Assembly (NCBI GenBank): GCA_002345745.1
Contig: DDWQ01000010.1
Span: 495 to 33,615, forward strand
Origin: Candidatus Moranbacteria bacterium UBA2282
Lineage (GTDB): Bacteria; Patescibacteriota; Minisyncoccia; Moranbacterales; UBA2206
Direction: 5' to 3'
DNA length: 33,121 bases
In this document: piece by piece, positions 7,842 to 15,569 of the stretch
Layout: every line of letters starts with the position of its first letter
Numbering within the stretch: position 1 is the first letter of the stretch
Position numbers and translations under genes: made by a program
Notes under the pieces: generated by a model
What the model was told of the DNA's origin: nothing
Databases searched by the model: none
The model's input: only the letters and a program-made list of their open reading frames with translations

Positions 7842-7871
7842 ATCCTTCCTTATATGGTCGTATGGAAGGAT
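7842..7871 (-). repeat. inverted repeat upstream of the CYTH gene
   Basis: Perfect 8-bp arms ATCCTTCC (7842-7849) and GGAAGGAT (7864-7871) around a 14-nt centre, with a further ATA/TAT pairing inside. It lies 33 nt before the CYTH start at the head of the phosphohydrolase run. No T run follows on the minus strand, so it is not a terminator. It may be an operator or a leader RNA hairpin. Confidence 0.55.
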
Positions 7872-7895
7872 ATTAAATGTTTTTATTGCTCTTAA

Positions 7896-8022
7896 TTAGA
7901 ATCTCAATTTATCTGAAATTCCTTGCAACGCATTTAAACCTAGTTCTAGAAATTCATCCAACGGAATTCCAGCTTTTTCACATTCTAAAATTGCATCACG
8001 ATTGCAACGAGCGGCGAAGCAT
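7896..8022 (-). other. frame-shifted C-terminal extension of the CofE-like gene
   Basis: Directly after the CofE-like stop (8025-8023) the +1 frame stays open to a TAA at 7898-7896 and reads KCFAARCNRDAILECEKAG, then IPLDEFLELGLNALQGISDK and LRF. The codon pattern looks like real coding sequence, but the frame has no ATG, GTG or TTG start. A run of six A lies exactly at the junction (TATAAAAAATAA on the minus strand). Either the gene was once about 40 residues longer and suffered an indel, or the assembly has one, or ribosomes shift frame there. Confidence 0.5.
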
Positions 8023-8748
8023 TTATTTTTTATAAAATTTTTCCAGGATTGGAAAATAAATATCCTCTTTTATTGGAACATACACATCACTAAATTTGTT
8101 TTCATTCGTAAATGAAATTGCTTCAGCATCACGAATAATAGCCATCGGCTTTTGTTCATCTCCCTCTCCCATTGCAAGTACGCCTATAGTGGCTAGCGAA
8201 TCAACAACATTGCTTTGAGACATTTTTAATATTTTTCCGAAAATATCTTGTTTTCCTCGATAATCATTGAATGGCTCTAGTCCATAAAAACCTATCGAAA
8301 TACCTAAAACACCATAACGCAAAGGAATACTGTGACTGTCCGTTATTATTACCGCCAACTTATTTAGTGAAAACTTTTCTTTCAAATAGTTGCAAATTTT
8401 TTCAGCTTCTTTTTCTGGAAATTCGGGCCACATAATATAATGTCCATTTGCGTTGCTCTCGTCTATGCCAGCAGATGCTATGAGCGTATTGTTTTTTATT
8501 GTCAAAATTGCAAGTTGCCCAGGGCATTCCTCTCGTGGGATGAAATAATCAGCTTCTTTTTTGATAAGTTCATCTTTATCGTGAACCTCTTGCATGGAAA
8601 TGCAACGACCCTGATGAATAGATAATATTTTGGATGTTATAAGCAAAACATCATTTTCTTTTAATTCAGGACAAAATTCATCAATAACTCCATAGATATC
8701 ATCTTGGGGAGGATTTATTATTCTTGTTTTTATTGGAATAATTTGCAT
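8023..8748 (-). CDS. CofE-like gamma-glutamyl ligase family protein
   Basis: A 241-aa protein resembling coenzyme F420-0:gamma-glutamyl ligase (CofE; also annotated as folate-type gamma-glutamate ligase) from bacteria lacking F420. Visible features are DVLLITSKILSIHQGR near the N-terminus, ADYFIPREECPGQLAI, and VIITDSHSIPLRYGVLGISI followed by GFYG, then GKQDIFGK and DSLATIGVLAMGEGDEQKP. CofE enzymes use GTP to add glutamate through gamma bonds. The true substrate here is unknown; no other F420 genes are in the window. It starts 25 nt after lysS. The frame beyond the stop is coding-like (7896-8022). Confidence 0.75.
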   Translation of the reverse strand: MQIIPIKTRIINPPQDDIYGVIDEFCPELKENDVLLITSKILSIHQGRCISMQEVHDKDELIKKEADYFIPREECPGQLAILTIKNNTLIASAGIDESNANGHYIMWPEFPEKEAEKICNYLKEKFSLNKLAVIITDSHSIPLRYGVLGISIGFYGLEPFNDYRGKQDIFGKILKMSQSNVVDSLATIGVLAMGEGDEQKPMAIIRDAEAISFTNENKFSDVYVPIKEDIYFPILEKFYKK

Positions 8749-8773
8749 AAATCAATATTGAGCTATTTTTTTA

Positions 8774-10225
8774 TTATTTAATTTTCATCGCTGGAAAAAT
8801 AGTGGTCTCGCGAATAGAGCGATTCATCAAGAATGAAAAGACACGTTCACTCATCCCAAAACCAAAAGCCGGTGGCATACCAATCTCCAATGCCTCCACG
8901 AAATCTTCATCAATCATCTGAGCTTCTACATCCCCCGCTTCACGCATTTTCATCTGTTCCTCAAATCTCTTTTTTTGTTCAATTGGATCATTGAGTTCAC
9001 CAAAAGCGTTGCACAACTCACTCTTACCAGCCACAATTTGAAAACGCAAAACTTTCATTGGATCAGTTGGATCAGTTTTAGCTAGTGGCGAAATTTCTAA
9101 AGGCTGCCCAACTAAAAAACATGGCTGGATTAATTTTTGCCTGACAGTTTTTTTATAAATCGTATCAATCATTCGTCCTTTACTATATCCCGATTCATAT
9201 TTAATTTTCAACTCATCTGCTTTTTTCTTCAATTCTTCTACTGTCACTTCACTGTTACTTAAGCTAATCCCAGTTTCTTTTTCAAATTCCGTGAAATAAT
9301 CCACAACCGGAAAATCAATATCCCAATTTATTTTTTGTCCTTCATATTCATGTTCATAGCCACCTAGAACATTGAAGACAATTTTTTTAAACATTTTTTC
9401 CGCAAATTTCATCCCCCTGGACATATCCGAATATGCCCAATAGAATTCCATATGATCAAATTCTTGCAAATGATCACGATCCATTCCTTCATTACGAAAA
9501 ACGCGTCCGATTTCAAAAACTCGCTCATAACCACCTACTAGTAATCTTTTTAAAGGCAACTCCAAAGAAATACGCAAAAAGAAATCTTGATCTAGCGCAT
9601 TATGATGAGTCATGAACGGCTCAGCATCAGCACCACCGGGTGTATGCTCAAAAACTGGTGTTTGTACTTCCAAAAATCCTTCGGCTACTAGTTCTTGTCT
9701 AATTGTCTGCCAAAAAATATTTTTCTTGCGAAACATTTCACGAGTTTCTGGATTAGCTAAAAGGTCTAGATATCTTTTGCGCAACAATTCTTCTTCGTCT
9801 TTGATGCCAAAGTGCTCCGTCGGAATTGGTCGTATGTTTTTACTTAACATTGTCCAATCGTGCACTTCCAAAGTTTTTTCTTCTTGTTTGGTTTTGAAAA
9901 GTTTTCCTGTCACTTGCACAAAATCACCCAATTCAACATTTTTAGAAAACAATTTGTATTTAGCTTCGTTAATGTTGTTTTTATTTAAAAATAGTTGAAT
10001 CTTGCCACCCTCATCTTCAATATTGGCAAAAGTTGAACCACCCATCGGACGCATTGAACGCACGCGACCAACTAGCGTTAATTCTTTTTCACTAAGTTCA
10101 TCAAATTTTTCCAAAGCCTCGCCATTAGTATTTGTTCGCTCGTTCTTCTCCGGATAGGCTTCCATCCCGAACTCACAAATATTATTTAGTTTATCCAACT
10201 TTGTCTGCAAAATATCTTCTCTCAT
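8774..10225 (-). CDS. lysS: lysyl-tRNA synthetase (class II)
   Basis: A 483-aa class II LysRS, the normal length. The N-terminal OB-fold that binds the anticodon spans about 45-140 (LTLVGRVRSMRPMGGSTFA). The catalytic core has motif 1 near FLEVQTPVF, motif 2 FRNEGMDRDHLQEFDHMEFY and motif 3 FGFGMSERVFSFLMNRSIRE. The motif 3 loop has SER where most LysRS have a G-x-D-R type sequence. A promoter with a perfect TATAAT sits about 50 bp upstream. The matching tRNA-Lys gene is in the same window but in a separate unit. Confidence 0.97.
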   Translation of the reverse strand: MREDILQTKLDKLNNICEFGMEAYPEKNERTNTNGEALEKFDELSEKELTLVGRVRSMRPMGGSTFANIEDEGGKIQLFLNKNNINEAKYKLFSKNVELGDFVQVTGKLFKTKQEEKTLEVHDWTMLSKNIRPIPTEHFGIKDEEELLRKRYLDLLANPETREMFRKKNIFWQTIRQELVAEGFLEVQTPVFEHTPGGADAEPFMTHHNALDQDFFLRISLELPLKRLLVGGYERVFEIGRVFRNEGMDRDHLQEFDHMEFYWAYSDMSRGMKFAEKMFKKIVFNVLGGYEHEYEGQKINWDIDFPVVDYFTEFEKETGISLSNSEVTVEELKKKADELKIKYESGYSKGRMIDTIYKKTVRQKLIQPCFLVGQPLEISPLAKTDPTDPMKVLRFQIVAGKSELCNAFGELNDPIEQKKRFEEQMKMREAGDVEAQMIDEDFVEALEIGMPPAFGFGMSERVFSFLMNRSIRETTIFPAMKIK

Positions 10226-10277
10226 AATTTTAGAGTCTGTAAAGTTAAAAGTTAAAAGTTCCTAAGGTATTAAGCTT

Positions 10278-10306
10278 ATTATATATTTTTCCTCTTAAAC
10301 AAGCAA
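10278..10306 (-). promoter_or_regulatory. lysS promoter
   Basis: The minus strand has -35 TTGCTT (10306-10301), a 17-nt spacer and a perfect -10 TATAAT (10283-10278). Start near 10271 gives a 46-nt leader made largely of a 7-nt repeat (AACTTTT). I see no T-box. Confidence 0.5.
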
Positions 10307-10320
10307 ATCAAGAAAAATAA

Positions 10321-10354
10321 AAAGTCTGTAAAAACCCTAGGATTTACAGACTTT
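10321..10354 (-). terminator. intrinsic terminator of greA
   Basis: A 12-bp perfect stem AAAGTCTGTAAA / TTTACAGACTTT (10321-10332, 10343-10354) with a 10-nt loop. On the minus strand it is followed by TTATTTTTC. It lies 30 bp after the greA stop. Confidence 0.85.
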
Positions 10355-10384
10355 ATAGATTTAATAGACTTTCGACTTTATAAA

Positions 10385-10840
10385 CTATTTTATATCAAGA
10401 ATCTCGTATTTCATAGTTCCGTTGGGAGTGCTGATTTCAACCTTATCGCCTTTTTTCTTGCCAATAAATCCTTTGCCAATTGGTGATTCATTTGAAATTT
10501 TCATCTCCGCTGGACTTGCCTCATTAGAACCTACAATTTTGAATTCCATTTTTGAACCGTTAAATTCAACTGTTACGCTAGAGCCTATTTGCACTGAATC
10601 AGTTTTAGTATCGTGAGTTACAACCGTAACTTCCTTTAGCATAAATTCCAACTCAGCTATGCGTGCTTCATTTTCAGATTGCTGGCTTTTTGCTTCACTA
10701 TATTCAGCATTTTCGCTTAGGTCGCCTTGCTCTTTAGCTTCTTTAATTGAGCTAGCAATTCCTTGACGGATAGTTGTTTTGCGGTTTTCTAATTCCTCCT
10801 TTATTTTTGCTAGACCTTCTCTGGTTACAAATTTTGTCAT
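10385..10840 (-). CDS. greA: transcription elongation factor GreA
   Basis: A 151-aa GreA of normal size. The N-terminal coiled coil (residues 1-75) enters the RNA polymerase secondary channel; the tip carries the acidic pair in EQGDLSENAEYSEAK that helps cut backtracked RNA. The C-terminal FKBP-like domain follows, with VTVVTHDTKTDSVQIGS and SNESPIGKGFIGKKKGDKVE. The gene has its own strong promoter (10943-10970) and terminator (10321-10354), so it is monocistronic. Its leader holds a small ACTGTC/GACAGT hairpin (10854-10870) just before the ATG. Confidence 0.97.
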   Translation of the reverse strand: MTKFVTREGLAKIKEELENRKTTIRQGIASSIKEAKEQGDLSENAEYSEAKSQQSENEARIAELEFMLKEVTVVTHDTKTDSVQIGSSVTVEFNGSKMEFKIVGSNEASPAEMKISNESPIGKGFIGKKKGDKVEISTPNGTMKYEILDIK

Positions 10841-10942
10841 TGTTTTTTAAAAATACTGTCTCGACGACAGTAATAATTATTGATTATATCTATTAGACCT
10901 CTTGCGAAATGACTTATGTGAATTATTCACTTCACAAAACCT

Positions 10943-10970
10943 ATTTTATCACATTCTGAAGGAATGTCAA
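10943..10970 (-). promoter_or_regulatory. greA promoter containing an inverted repeat
   Basis: The minus strand has a perfect -35 TTGACA (10970-10965), a 16-nt spacer and -10 TAAAAT (10948-10943) with a TGA extension. Start is near 10936, about 96 nt before the ATG. Between the boxes lies ACATTC-N5-GAATGT, a 6-bp inverted repeat where a repressor could sit. Confidence 0.75.
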
Positions 10971-11045
10971 CCATAACCACGCAATACCTAAAATACCTGA
11001 AAAACTTGCAGTTTAGAAAATTTAAAAAACCAATTTAACTGCTAT

Positions 11046-12935
11046 TTATTTATTACGATTAAAGTAATAATCATAGACTTCTTGAGTAATCGGCACACCA
11101 GCAGCATGGCCATCGCCCTCGCCACCACCTTCAGCTAGAACAACCATTGCAATGACTGGATTATCATAGGGTGCAAAAGAAATGAACCAGCCATGAGTTT
11201 TTCCCTCACCACCAAATTCAGCTGTTCCAGTTTTACCAGCCACTTCCACGGGCAGTGTTTTGAGTTGTTGCGCCGTTCCATCGGTCACAGTTTTACGCAT
11301 ACCTTCCCGCACAACCCGCAAAATATCTTTTTCTATAAAATCTTTTCTAATTATTTCTGGATTATTATATTCAGTTGTTCCGTTATATTTTTCTATATGG
11401 TTAACTATTTTTGGCACATACAATGTTCCACCATTTGCAAGTGCCACTGTATAATTTACTAGTTGCAGAGGAGTTGCGGTCACAAATCCTTGTCCAATTG
11501 CACAATGATAGGAGTCGCCAATATACCATTTTTCCTTAAATTGATCTAGCTTCCATTGCTCATCCGGAATAAGACCCACAGCTTCTGTTGGCAAATCAAT
11601 CCCAGTTGGACTGCCGAAACCAAAAAGATTCTCATATTTTTTCATTCGGCTCATACCAAGTCCTTGAATATTTCCATATCCACCACCAATCGTGTAGAAA
11701 AACACATCATTACTTTCAGCAATAGCTGTGCGTATATCGCTTGGTCCATGCGTTTTCCAATCACCGAATCGAAATCCACCAATGTTAATGCTTCCACCCT
11801 GACCATCAATAATCGTATCTGGTGTTATTGTGCCTTCCATAAGTGCAGCTGAGGCCACAGCTGGCTTGATTGTTGATCCCGGAGGATATTCGCCATTAAC
11901 TGCACGATTAAACAATGGCAAATCTTTATTATTAATAATAGACTGATATTCCTCATTGGTTATTCCACGTGCAAAAAGATTATTATCATAATTTGGAAAA
12001 TTTACCATTGCCAAAACTCCGCCATTTCTTGGATCAATAATCACTGCGGCAGCTGTTTTTGTACTGGTTTTTTCTAATACATCAGTCATACTATCATATA
12101 ATTTTTTTTGCAAGTCGGCATCAATATTAAGAATCAAATCATCTCCTGGTTCTGGATTTATATTACCTAAATTCTTTTTTATGCTTCCCGATGAGTCAAC
12201 CTCAGATTGTCTGGCTCCAGCTTTTCCTCGTAAATTTTTTTCATATTGCTTCTCTATAGCTGCCTTACCAATATAGTCTGTCATTATATATTCTAAATTT
12301 TTTACCATTTCGTCTTTGGTTATTTTTCCATCATAGCCAATCACCGAAGAAAATATATTACCTTCTGCATAATTTCTAATCGCGGTATTCTCAATAGAAA
12401 CACCTGGTAATTCTCTTGATTTTCCTAAAAGTATCAATGACTGATCACGTGTAATATTCTCTTTTAGTAAAATTGGATCCAGCGAGTCTCTATTTTTAAT
12501 TTCAAAAATGCTCTTAACTTCCTGCTCAGTTGTTCCTAAAATATTAGCAACTTTAGAAATAATTAATTGCCTTTCATTTTCTTGCTTTGGAAGATCAGCT
12601 GGGATAATGATAGCATCCATACTAGGAATATTACTCGCTAGAATTTGTCCATATCTGTCCATAATTTTTCCACGCGGGGCTTTAATAATCGTCGAACGAA
12701 TTCGATTACCCTTGGAAACATCGGCATAATAATCACCTTTAACAATGTCTAAATAAAAAATTCTGACAACAAAAATTCCAAGAAATAGCACAATAACAAA
12801 CCACAAAACATTCAATCCATGCCTTTTAAATGGAGCCTCGATAACCGCGTCTTCTTCCTGCGTGACCGTCATAATAGAATCTTCGATTTCTATTCCTCGA
12901 GACATTCTCCTTTTATTAAAATATCGTTCAAACAT
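11046..12935 (-). CDS. mrdA: penicillin-binding protein 2 (transpeptidase)
   Basis: A 629-aa class B penicillin-binding protein that cross-links side-wall peptidoglycan with the MreBCD elongation machinery. One N-terminal membrane anchor is at about 40-62 (LNVLWFVIVLFLGIFVVRIF); the dimerisation (pedestal) domain follows (85-230). The transpeptidase domain has the active-site SxxK as STIK (354-357), SND at 408-410, and KTG at 568-570 in EVAGKTGTAEFGG. It overlaps the end of mreD by 8 nt and is the last gene of the rod-shape operon. A weak GCAGTT/AACTGC hairpin at 11008-11042 may end the transcript. Confidence 0.96.
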   Translation of the reverse strand: MFERYFNKRRMSRGIEIEDSIMTVTQEEDAVIEAPFKRHGLNVLWFVIVLFLGIFVVRIFYLDIVKGDYYADVSKGNRIRSTIIKAPRGKIMDRYGQILASNIPSMDAIIIPADLPKQENERQLIISKVANILGTTEQEVKSIFEIKNRDSLDPILLKENITRDQSLILLGKSRELPGVSIENTAIRNYAEGNIFSSVIGYDGKITKDEMVKNLEYIMTDYIGKAAIEKQYEKNLRGKAGARQSEVDSSGSIKKNLGNINPEPGDDLILNIDADLQKKLYDSMTDVLEKTSTKTAAAVIIDPRNGGVLAMVNFPNYDNNLFARGITNEEYQSIINNKDLPLFNRAVNGEYPPGSTIKPAVASAALMEGTITPDTIIDGQGGSINIGGFRFGDWKTHGPSDIRTAIAESNDVFFYTIGGGYGNIQGLGMSRMKKYENLFGFGSPTGIDLPTEAVGLIPDEQWKLDQFKEKWYIGDSYHCAIGQGFVTATPLQLVNYTVALANGGTLYVPKIVNHIEKYNGTTEYNNPEIIRKDFIEKDILRVVREGMRKTVTDGTAQQLKTLPVEVAGKTGTAEFGGEGKTHGWFISFAPYDNPVIAMVVLAEGGGEGDGHAAGVPITQEVYDYYFNRNK

Positions 12936-13467
12936 TATTTTTTGCTATTATTTTATTTTGCTGAGTAAAAAATTTATCAATTTTTCTAAGTGGTAAATAC
13001 AACATCATAAATATCGTCAAATTATATACTGGCTTTAAAACAATATCCCAATTTAATAGCCCTAGATTATCCCAAGAAAAATTATTATAACTAAAAATTA
13101 TTTTTATAAATACCGCTAGAATTATGTGATTAACTATTGTGCCAAGTATTATTATTATAGCAAGGATAAAAAATTTTCGACCAGATTGTGGCACTACAAA
13201 TCTTTTGCACAGTGAATCCACCATAAAAGACACGACCACGAAAGAAAAAATGTTAACACCTATCACTCCAAAAGAAAAAAAATCAACAATTAATCCAGCA
13301 AAAATTGTTTTTACTAGTGCTGAATTAAAATTAGTTTTTGCAGTCCAGATTATAATTAACATCAAAACAACATCTGGAGTCATATTGTTTGGAAAAAAAT
13401 TCGGCAAAAAAGATGTCTGCGCGATAGCTGACAAAAAAATAATTATAACTATAAAAATATTTTGCAT
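12928..13467 (-). CDS. mreD: rod shape-determining protein MreD
   Basis: A 179-aa, highly hydrophobic protein with five or six membrane helices. It starts MQNIFIVIIIFLSAIAQTSFLPNFFPN and includes MTPDVVLMLIIIWTAKTNF, a layout typical of MreD. Identification rests on this together with its place between mreC and mrdA. MreD links the cytoplasmic MreB filament and periplasmic MreC in the elongasome. It starts 2 nt after the mreC stop and overlaps mrdA by 8 nt. Confidence 0.9.
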   Translation of the reverse strand: MQNIFIVIIIFLSAIAQTSFLPNFFPNNMTPDVVLMLIIIWTAKTNFNSALVKTIFAGLIVDFFSFGVIGVNIFSFVVVSFMVDSLCKRFVVPQSGRKFFILAIIIILGTIVNHIILAVFIKIIFSYNNFSWDNLGLLNWDIVLKPVYNLTIFMMLYLPLRKIDKFFTQQNKIIAKNNV

Positions 13468-13469
13468 TA

Positions 13470-14276
13470 TTATTTCTTTATAACAAAAACTAAATCTAAC
13501 TTTTGATATCTGACTCTAGGAATAACAACAGCTTGTTGAAATAATTTATCTGATGATATATTAACCTCTTGAATTTTTCCAATCAAAAGCCCTTTTGGAA
13601 TATCACCACCCAAGCCTGACGATATGATTGTATCACCTTCATTCAGAGCATCAACTTGTGCGACCATATCCATAATAATTCCTAATCCGTACATCCCCGT
13701 TATAATCCCTCTAGCACTAGTTTCAAGATCACTGGCATTTACTAAACTTGCAGAATCAGTCAACAAAATCACTCTAGAACTATTTAAACTAACATCGCCA
13801 ATAGTCCCAATCAATATTCCTTCCGAAACTATGACTGGCATACCAACGCTGATGCCATCGGAAGTGCCTTTATCAATCACTATCCAACTTCCGGTATTTT
13901 GTGGATTTTGAGCGATAACAGAACTTGATACCAAATTAAATTTATCCCGTGGTATTAATTTAAGTTGCTCACGCAAAATTTCATTTTCTTTTCTCATTTC
14001 TTGCAAAGATGCAACTTCAGAAATAAGTGCATTATTTTCTCGGATTAACTTTTCATTTTCTATCCTCATTGATCCAATTGAAGCAAAAAATGAAAAGGTT
14101 TCCTCAATATTTTGCCCTAATATATACAAAGTTTTTTGAAATGGATACGCGATCTCAAAAAAAATCATCCTAACAGGATTAAAAAAACCGCTTGGATTAA
14201 AAAAAATTAACAGAAAACAAATAGTTGCTACTGCTATAAATTTTATTAATTTAGCTGAAAGATATTGTTTTGGCAT
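13470..14276 (-). CDS. mreC: rod shape-determining protein MreC
   Basis: A 268-aa MreC. A membrane anchor near residues 10-30 (FIAVATICFLLIFFNPSGFF) is followed by a coiled coil (about 65-110, MRIENEKLIRENNALISEVA) and the beta-rich extracytoplasmic domain (GSWIVIDKGTSDGISVGMPV, then VSEGILIGTIGDV; ISSGLGGDIPKGLLIGKIQEV). It is thought to form a scaffold outside the membrane that activates PBP2. It is separated from mreB by a 105-bp spacer filled with repeats (14296-14384). Confidence 0.95.
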   Translation of the reverse strand: MPKQYLSAKLIKFIAVATICFLLIFFNPSGFFNPVRMIFFEIAYPFQKTLYILGQNIEETFSFFASIGSMRIENEKLIRENNALISEVASLQEMRKENEILREQLKLIPRDKFNLVSSSVIAQNPQNTGSWIVIDKGTSDGISVGMPVIVSEGILIGTIGDVSLNSSRVILLTDSASLVNASDLETSARGIITGMYGLGIIMDMVAQVDALNEGDTIISSGLGGDIPKGLLIGKIQEVNISSDKLFQQAVVIPRVRYQKLDLVFVIKK

Positions 14277-14295
14277 AAAATTAGTTCGTAGTTCA

Positions 14296-14384
14296 TAGTT
14301 TGTAGTTTGTAGTTTATGTAATTTAAAAAAAATCTACAAACCACCTGCCTGCCGGCAGGCAGGAGAATCACCAACTACAAACTA
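14296..14384. repeat. nested inverted-repeat element between mreB and mreC
   Basis: Outer 12-bp perfect arms TAGTTTGTAGTT (14296-14307) and AACTACAAACTA (14373-14384) enclose inner arms TTTGTAG/CTACAAA (14306-14312, 14334-14340) and a perfect 20-bp GC-rich palindrome CCTGCCTGCCGGCAGGCAGG (14344-14363). The right arm overlaps the mreB stop codon. The left arm belongs to a short 7-nt tandem repeat (GTAGTTT). The GC-rich core stands out in this AT-rich genome and suggests a small mobile or repetitive palindromic element. Confidence 0.75.
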
Positions 14385-15464
14385 AGTGTAAGTTCTATCG
14401 TGTTGATTTTCCGTTAGAATACCTTTTAAAGCTTCAATGTCCTCAAGTACGATTCCAGTTCCACGCACCACTGCGGTTAGCGGATCCTCCATCATTCGCA
14501 CTGGCATATCCGTTTGATTAGCCACCAATCTATCAAGACCACGAATTAGACTCCCACCGCCCGCCAAAATGACTCCGCGTTGCATAATATCAGCCAGAAG
14601 TTCTGGTGGAGTTTCTTCTATCGTCGATTTTATATTATTTACAATGATACGAATTGAACGAGCTAGTGCTTCTCGCACCTGTTCATCATTGATAATAATT
14701 TCCTTGGGAAGACCTGTCACCAAATCACGACCACGCACTGGCATTTGCAATTTATCTTTTTGTGGACAAGCACTACCGATTGCGATCTTAACATCCTCAG
14801 CTGTTTTTTCTCCAATCAAAAGATTAAATTCATCTCGACAATAGCGAGTAATATCCTCATTCATTTCATCCCCAGCAATTCGCAAATTTCTTGAAGTCAC
14901 CACTCCGCCCAAAGAAATAACTGCAATGTCTGTTGTGCCACCACCAATGTCGACGATCATATTGCCTGCCGCATCCTGCACCGGCAAGCGTGCACCAATT
15001 GCTGCTGCCATCGGCTCATCAATCAAATAGGCTTCGCGTGCACCAGCATTCATTGTAGCGTCAATCACAGCTCGCTTTTCTACCTCTGTTACATCCGATG
15101 GAATTCCAATCACCACTCTTGGCCGTGGAAACAAGGTAAAGCTATCTCGATGCACTTTATCTATGAAATATTTGAGCATCTGTTCCGTCACTTCAAAATC
15201 ACTCACCACGCCGTCCACCAAAGGTCGCGTTGCCACGATGTGGCTTGGAGTTTTGCCAACCATTTTCTTCGCCTCCTTGCCAATTGCCAAAACTTGTCCC
15301 GTTTTTTTGTTAACTGCCACCACAGATGGCTCATTAATAACAATCCCTTTGCCTTTGACATAAACTAGAGTGTTAGCCGTTCCCAAATCAATGCCAATAT
15401 CCTTGGAAAAATTTCCAAATATTTTACCCACCAATTCCTTAAAAATATTTCTAGCTTTTTTCAT
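14382..15464 (-). CDS. mreB: rod shape-determining protein MreB
   Basis: A 360-aa actin-like ATPase that forms filaments under the membrane and guides cell-wall elongation. The actin-fold nucleotide motifs are clear: phosphate 1 DIGLDLGTANTLVYVKGKG-type start, phosphate 2 MIVDIGGGTTDIAVISLGG, and adenosine motif VILAGGGSLIRGLDRL. An N-terminal basic/amphipathic stretch (MKKARNIFKELVGKIFGNF) may help membrane binding. The first gene of the mreBCD-mrdA unit, it has a near-consensus promoter 27 bp upstream and an AAGG ribosome site at good distance. It implies a rod-shaped or elongated cell. Confidence 0.98.
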   Translation of the reverse strand: MKKARNIFKELVGKIFGNFSKDIGIDLGTANTLVYVKGKGIVINEPSVVAVNKKTGQVLAIGKEAKKMVGKTPSHIVATRPLVDGVVSDFEVTEQMLKYFIDKVHRDSFTLFPRPRVVIGIPSDVTEVEKRAVIDATMNAGAREAYLIDEPMAAAIGARLPVQDAAGNMIVDIGGGTTDIAVISLGGVVTSRNLRIAGDEMNEDITRYCRDEFNLLIGEKTAEDVKIAIGSACPQKDKLQMPVRGRDLVTGLPKEIIINDEQVREALARSIRIIVNNIKSTIEETPPELLADIMQRGVILAGGGSLIRGLDRLVANQTDMPVRMMEDPLTAVVRGTGIVLEDIEALKGILTENQHDRTYT

Positions 15465-15490
15465 AAAATACCTTAAATTAGGTTCTTTTT

Positions 15491-15519
15491 ATCATACGTC
15501 ACTCGACAAGCCTTGTCAA
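15491..15519 (-). promoter_or_regulatory. mreB operon promoter with overlapping inverted repeat
   Basis: The minus strand has a perfect -35 TTGACA (15519-15514), a 17-nt spacer and -10 TATGAT (15496-15491). Start near 15484 gives a ~20-nt leader. A perfect inverted repeat GACAAG-G-CTTGTC overlaps the -35 and runs into the spacer, a plausible operator. Confidence 0.8.
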
Positions 15520-15569
15520 AAATACTTAAAAAAGCTAGCATAAACCGCTCGTAATTTTTAAAATATTTT

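Noticed and set aside
10226..10290. T-box or other riboswitch in the lysS leader
   Set aside because: The leader is only about 46 nt of simple repeats, with no T-box sequence and no terminator before the gene.
11008..11042. Terminator after mrdA
   Set aside because: The GCAGTT/AACTGC stem is short, the loop is long and the T run is not adjacent; too weak to list as a feature.
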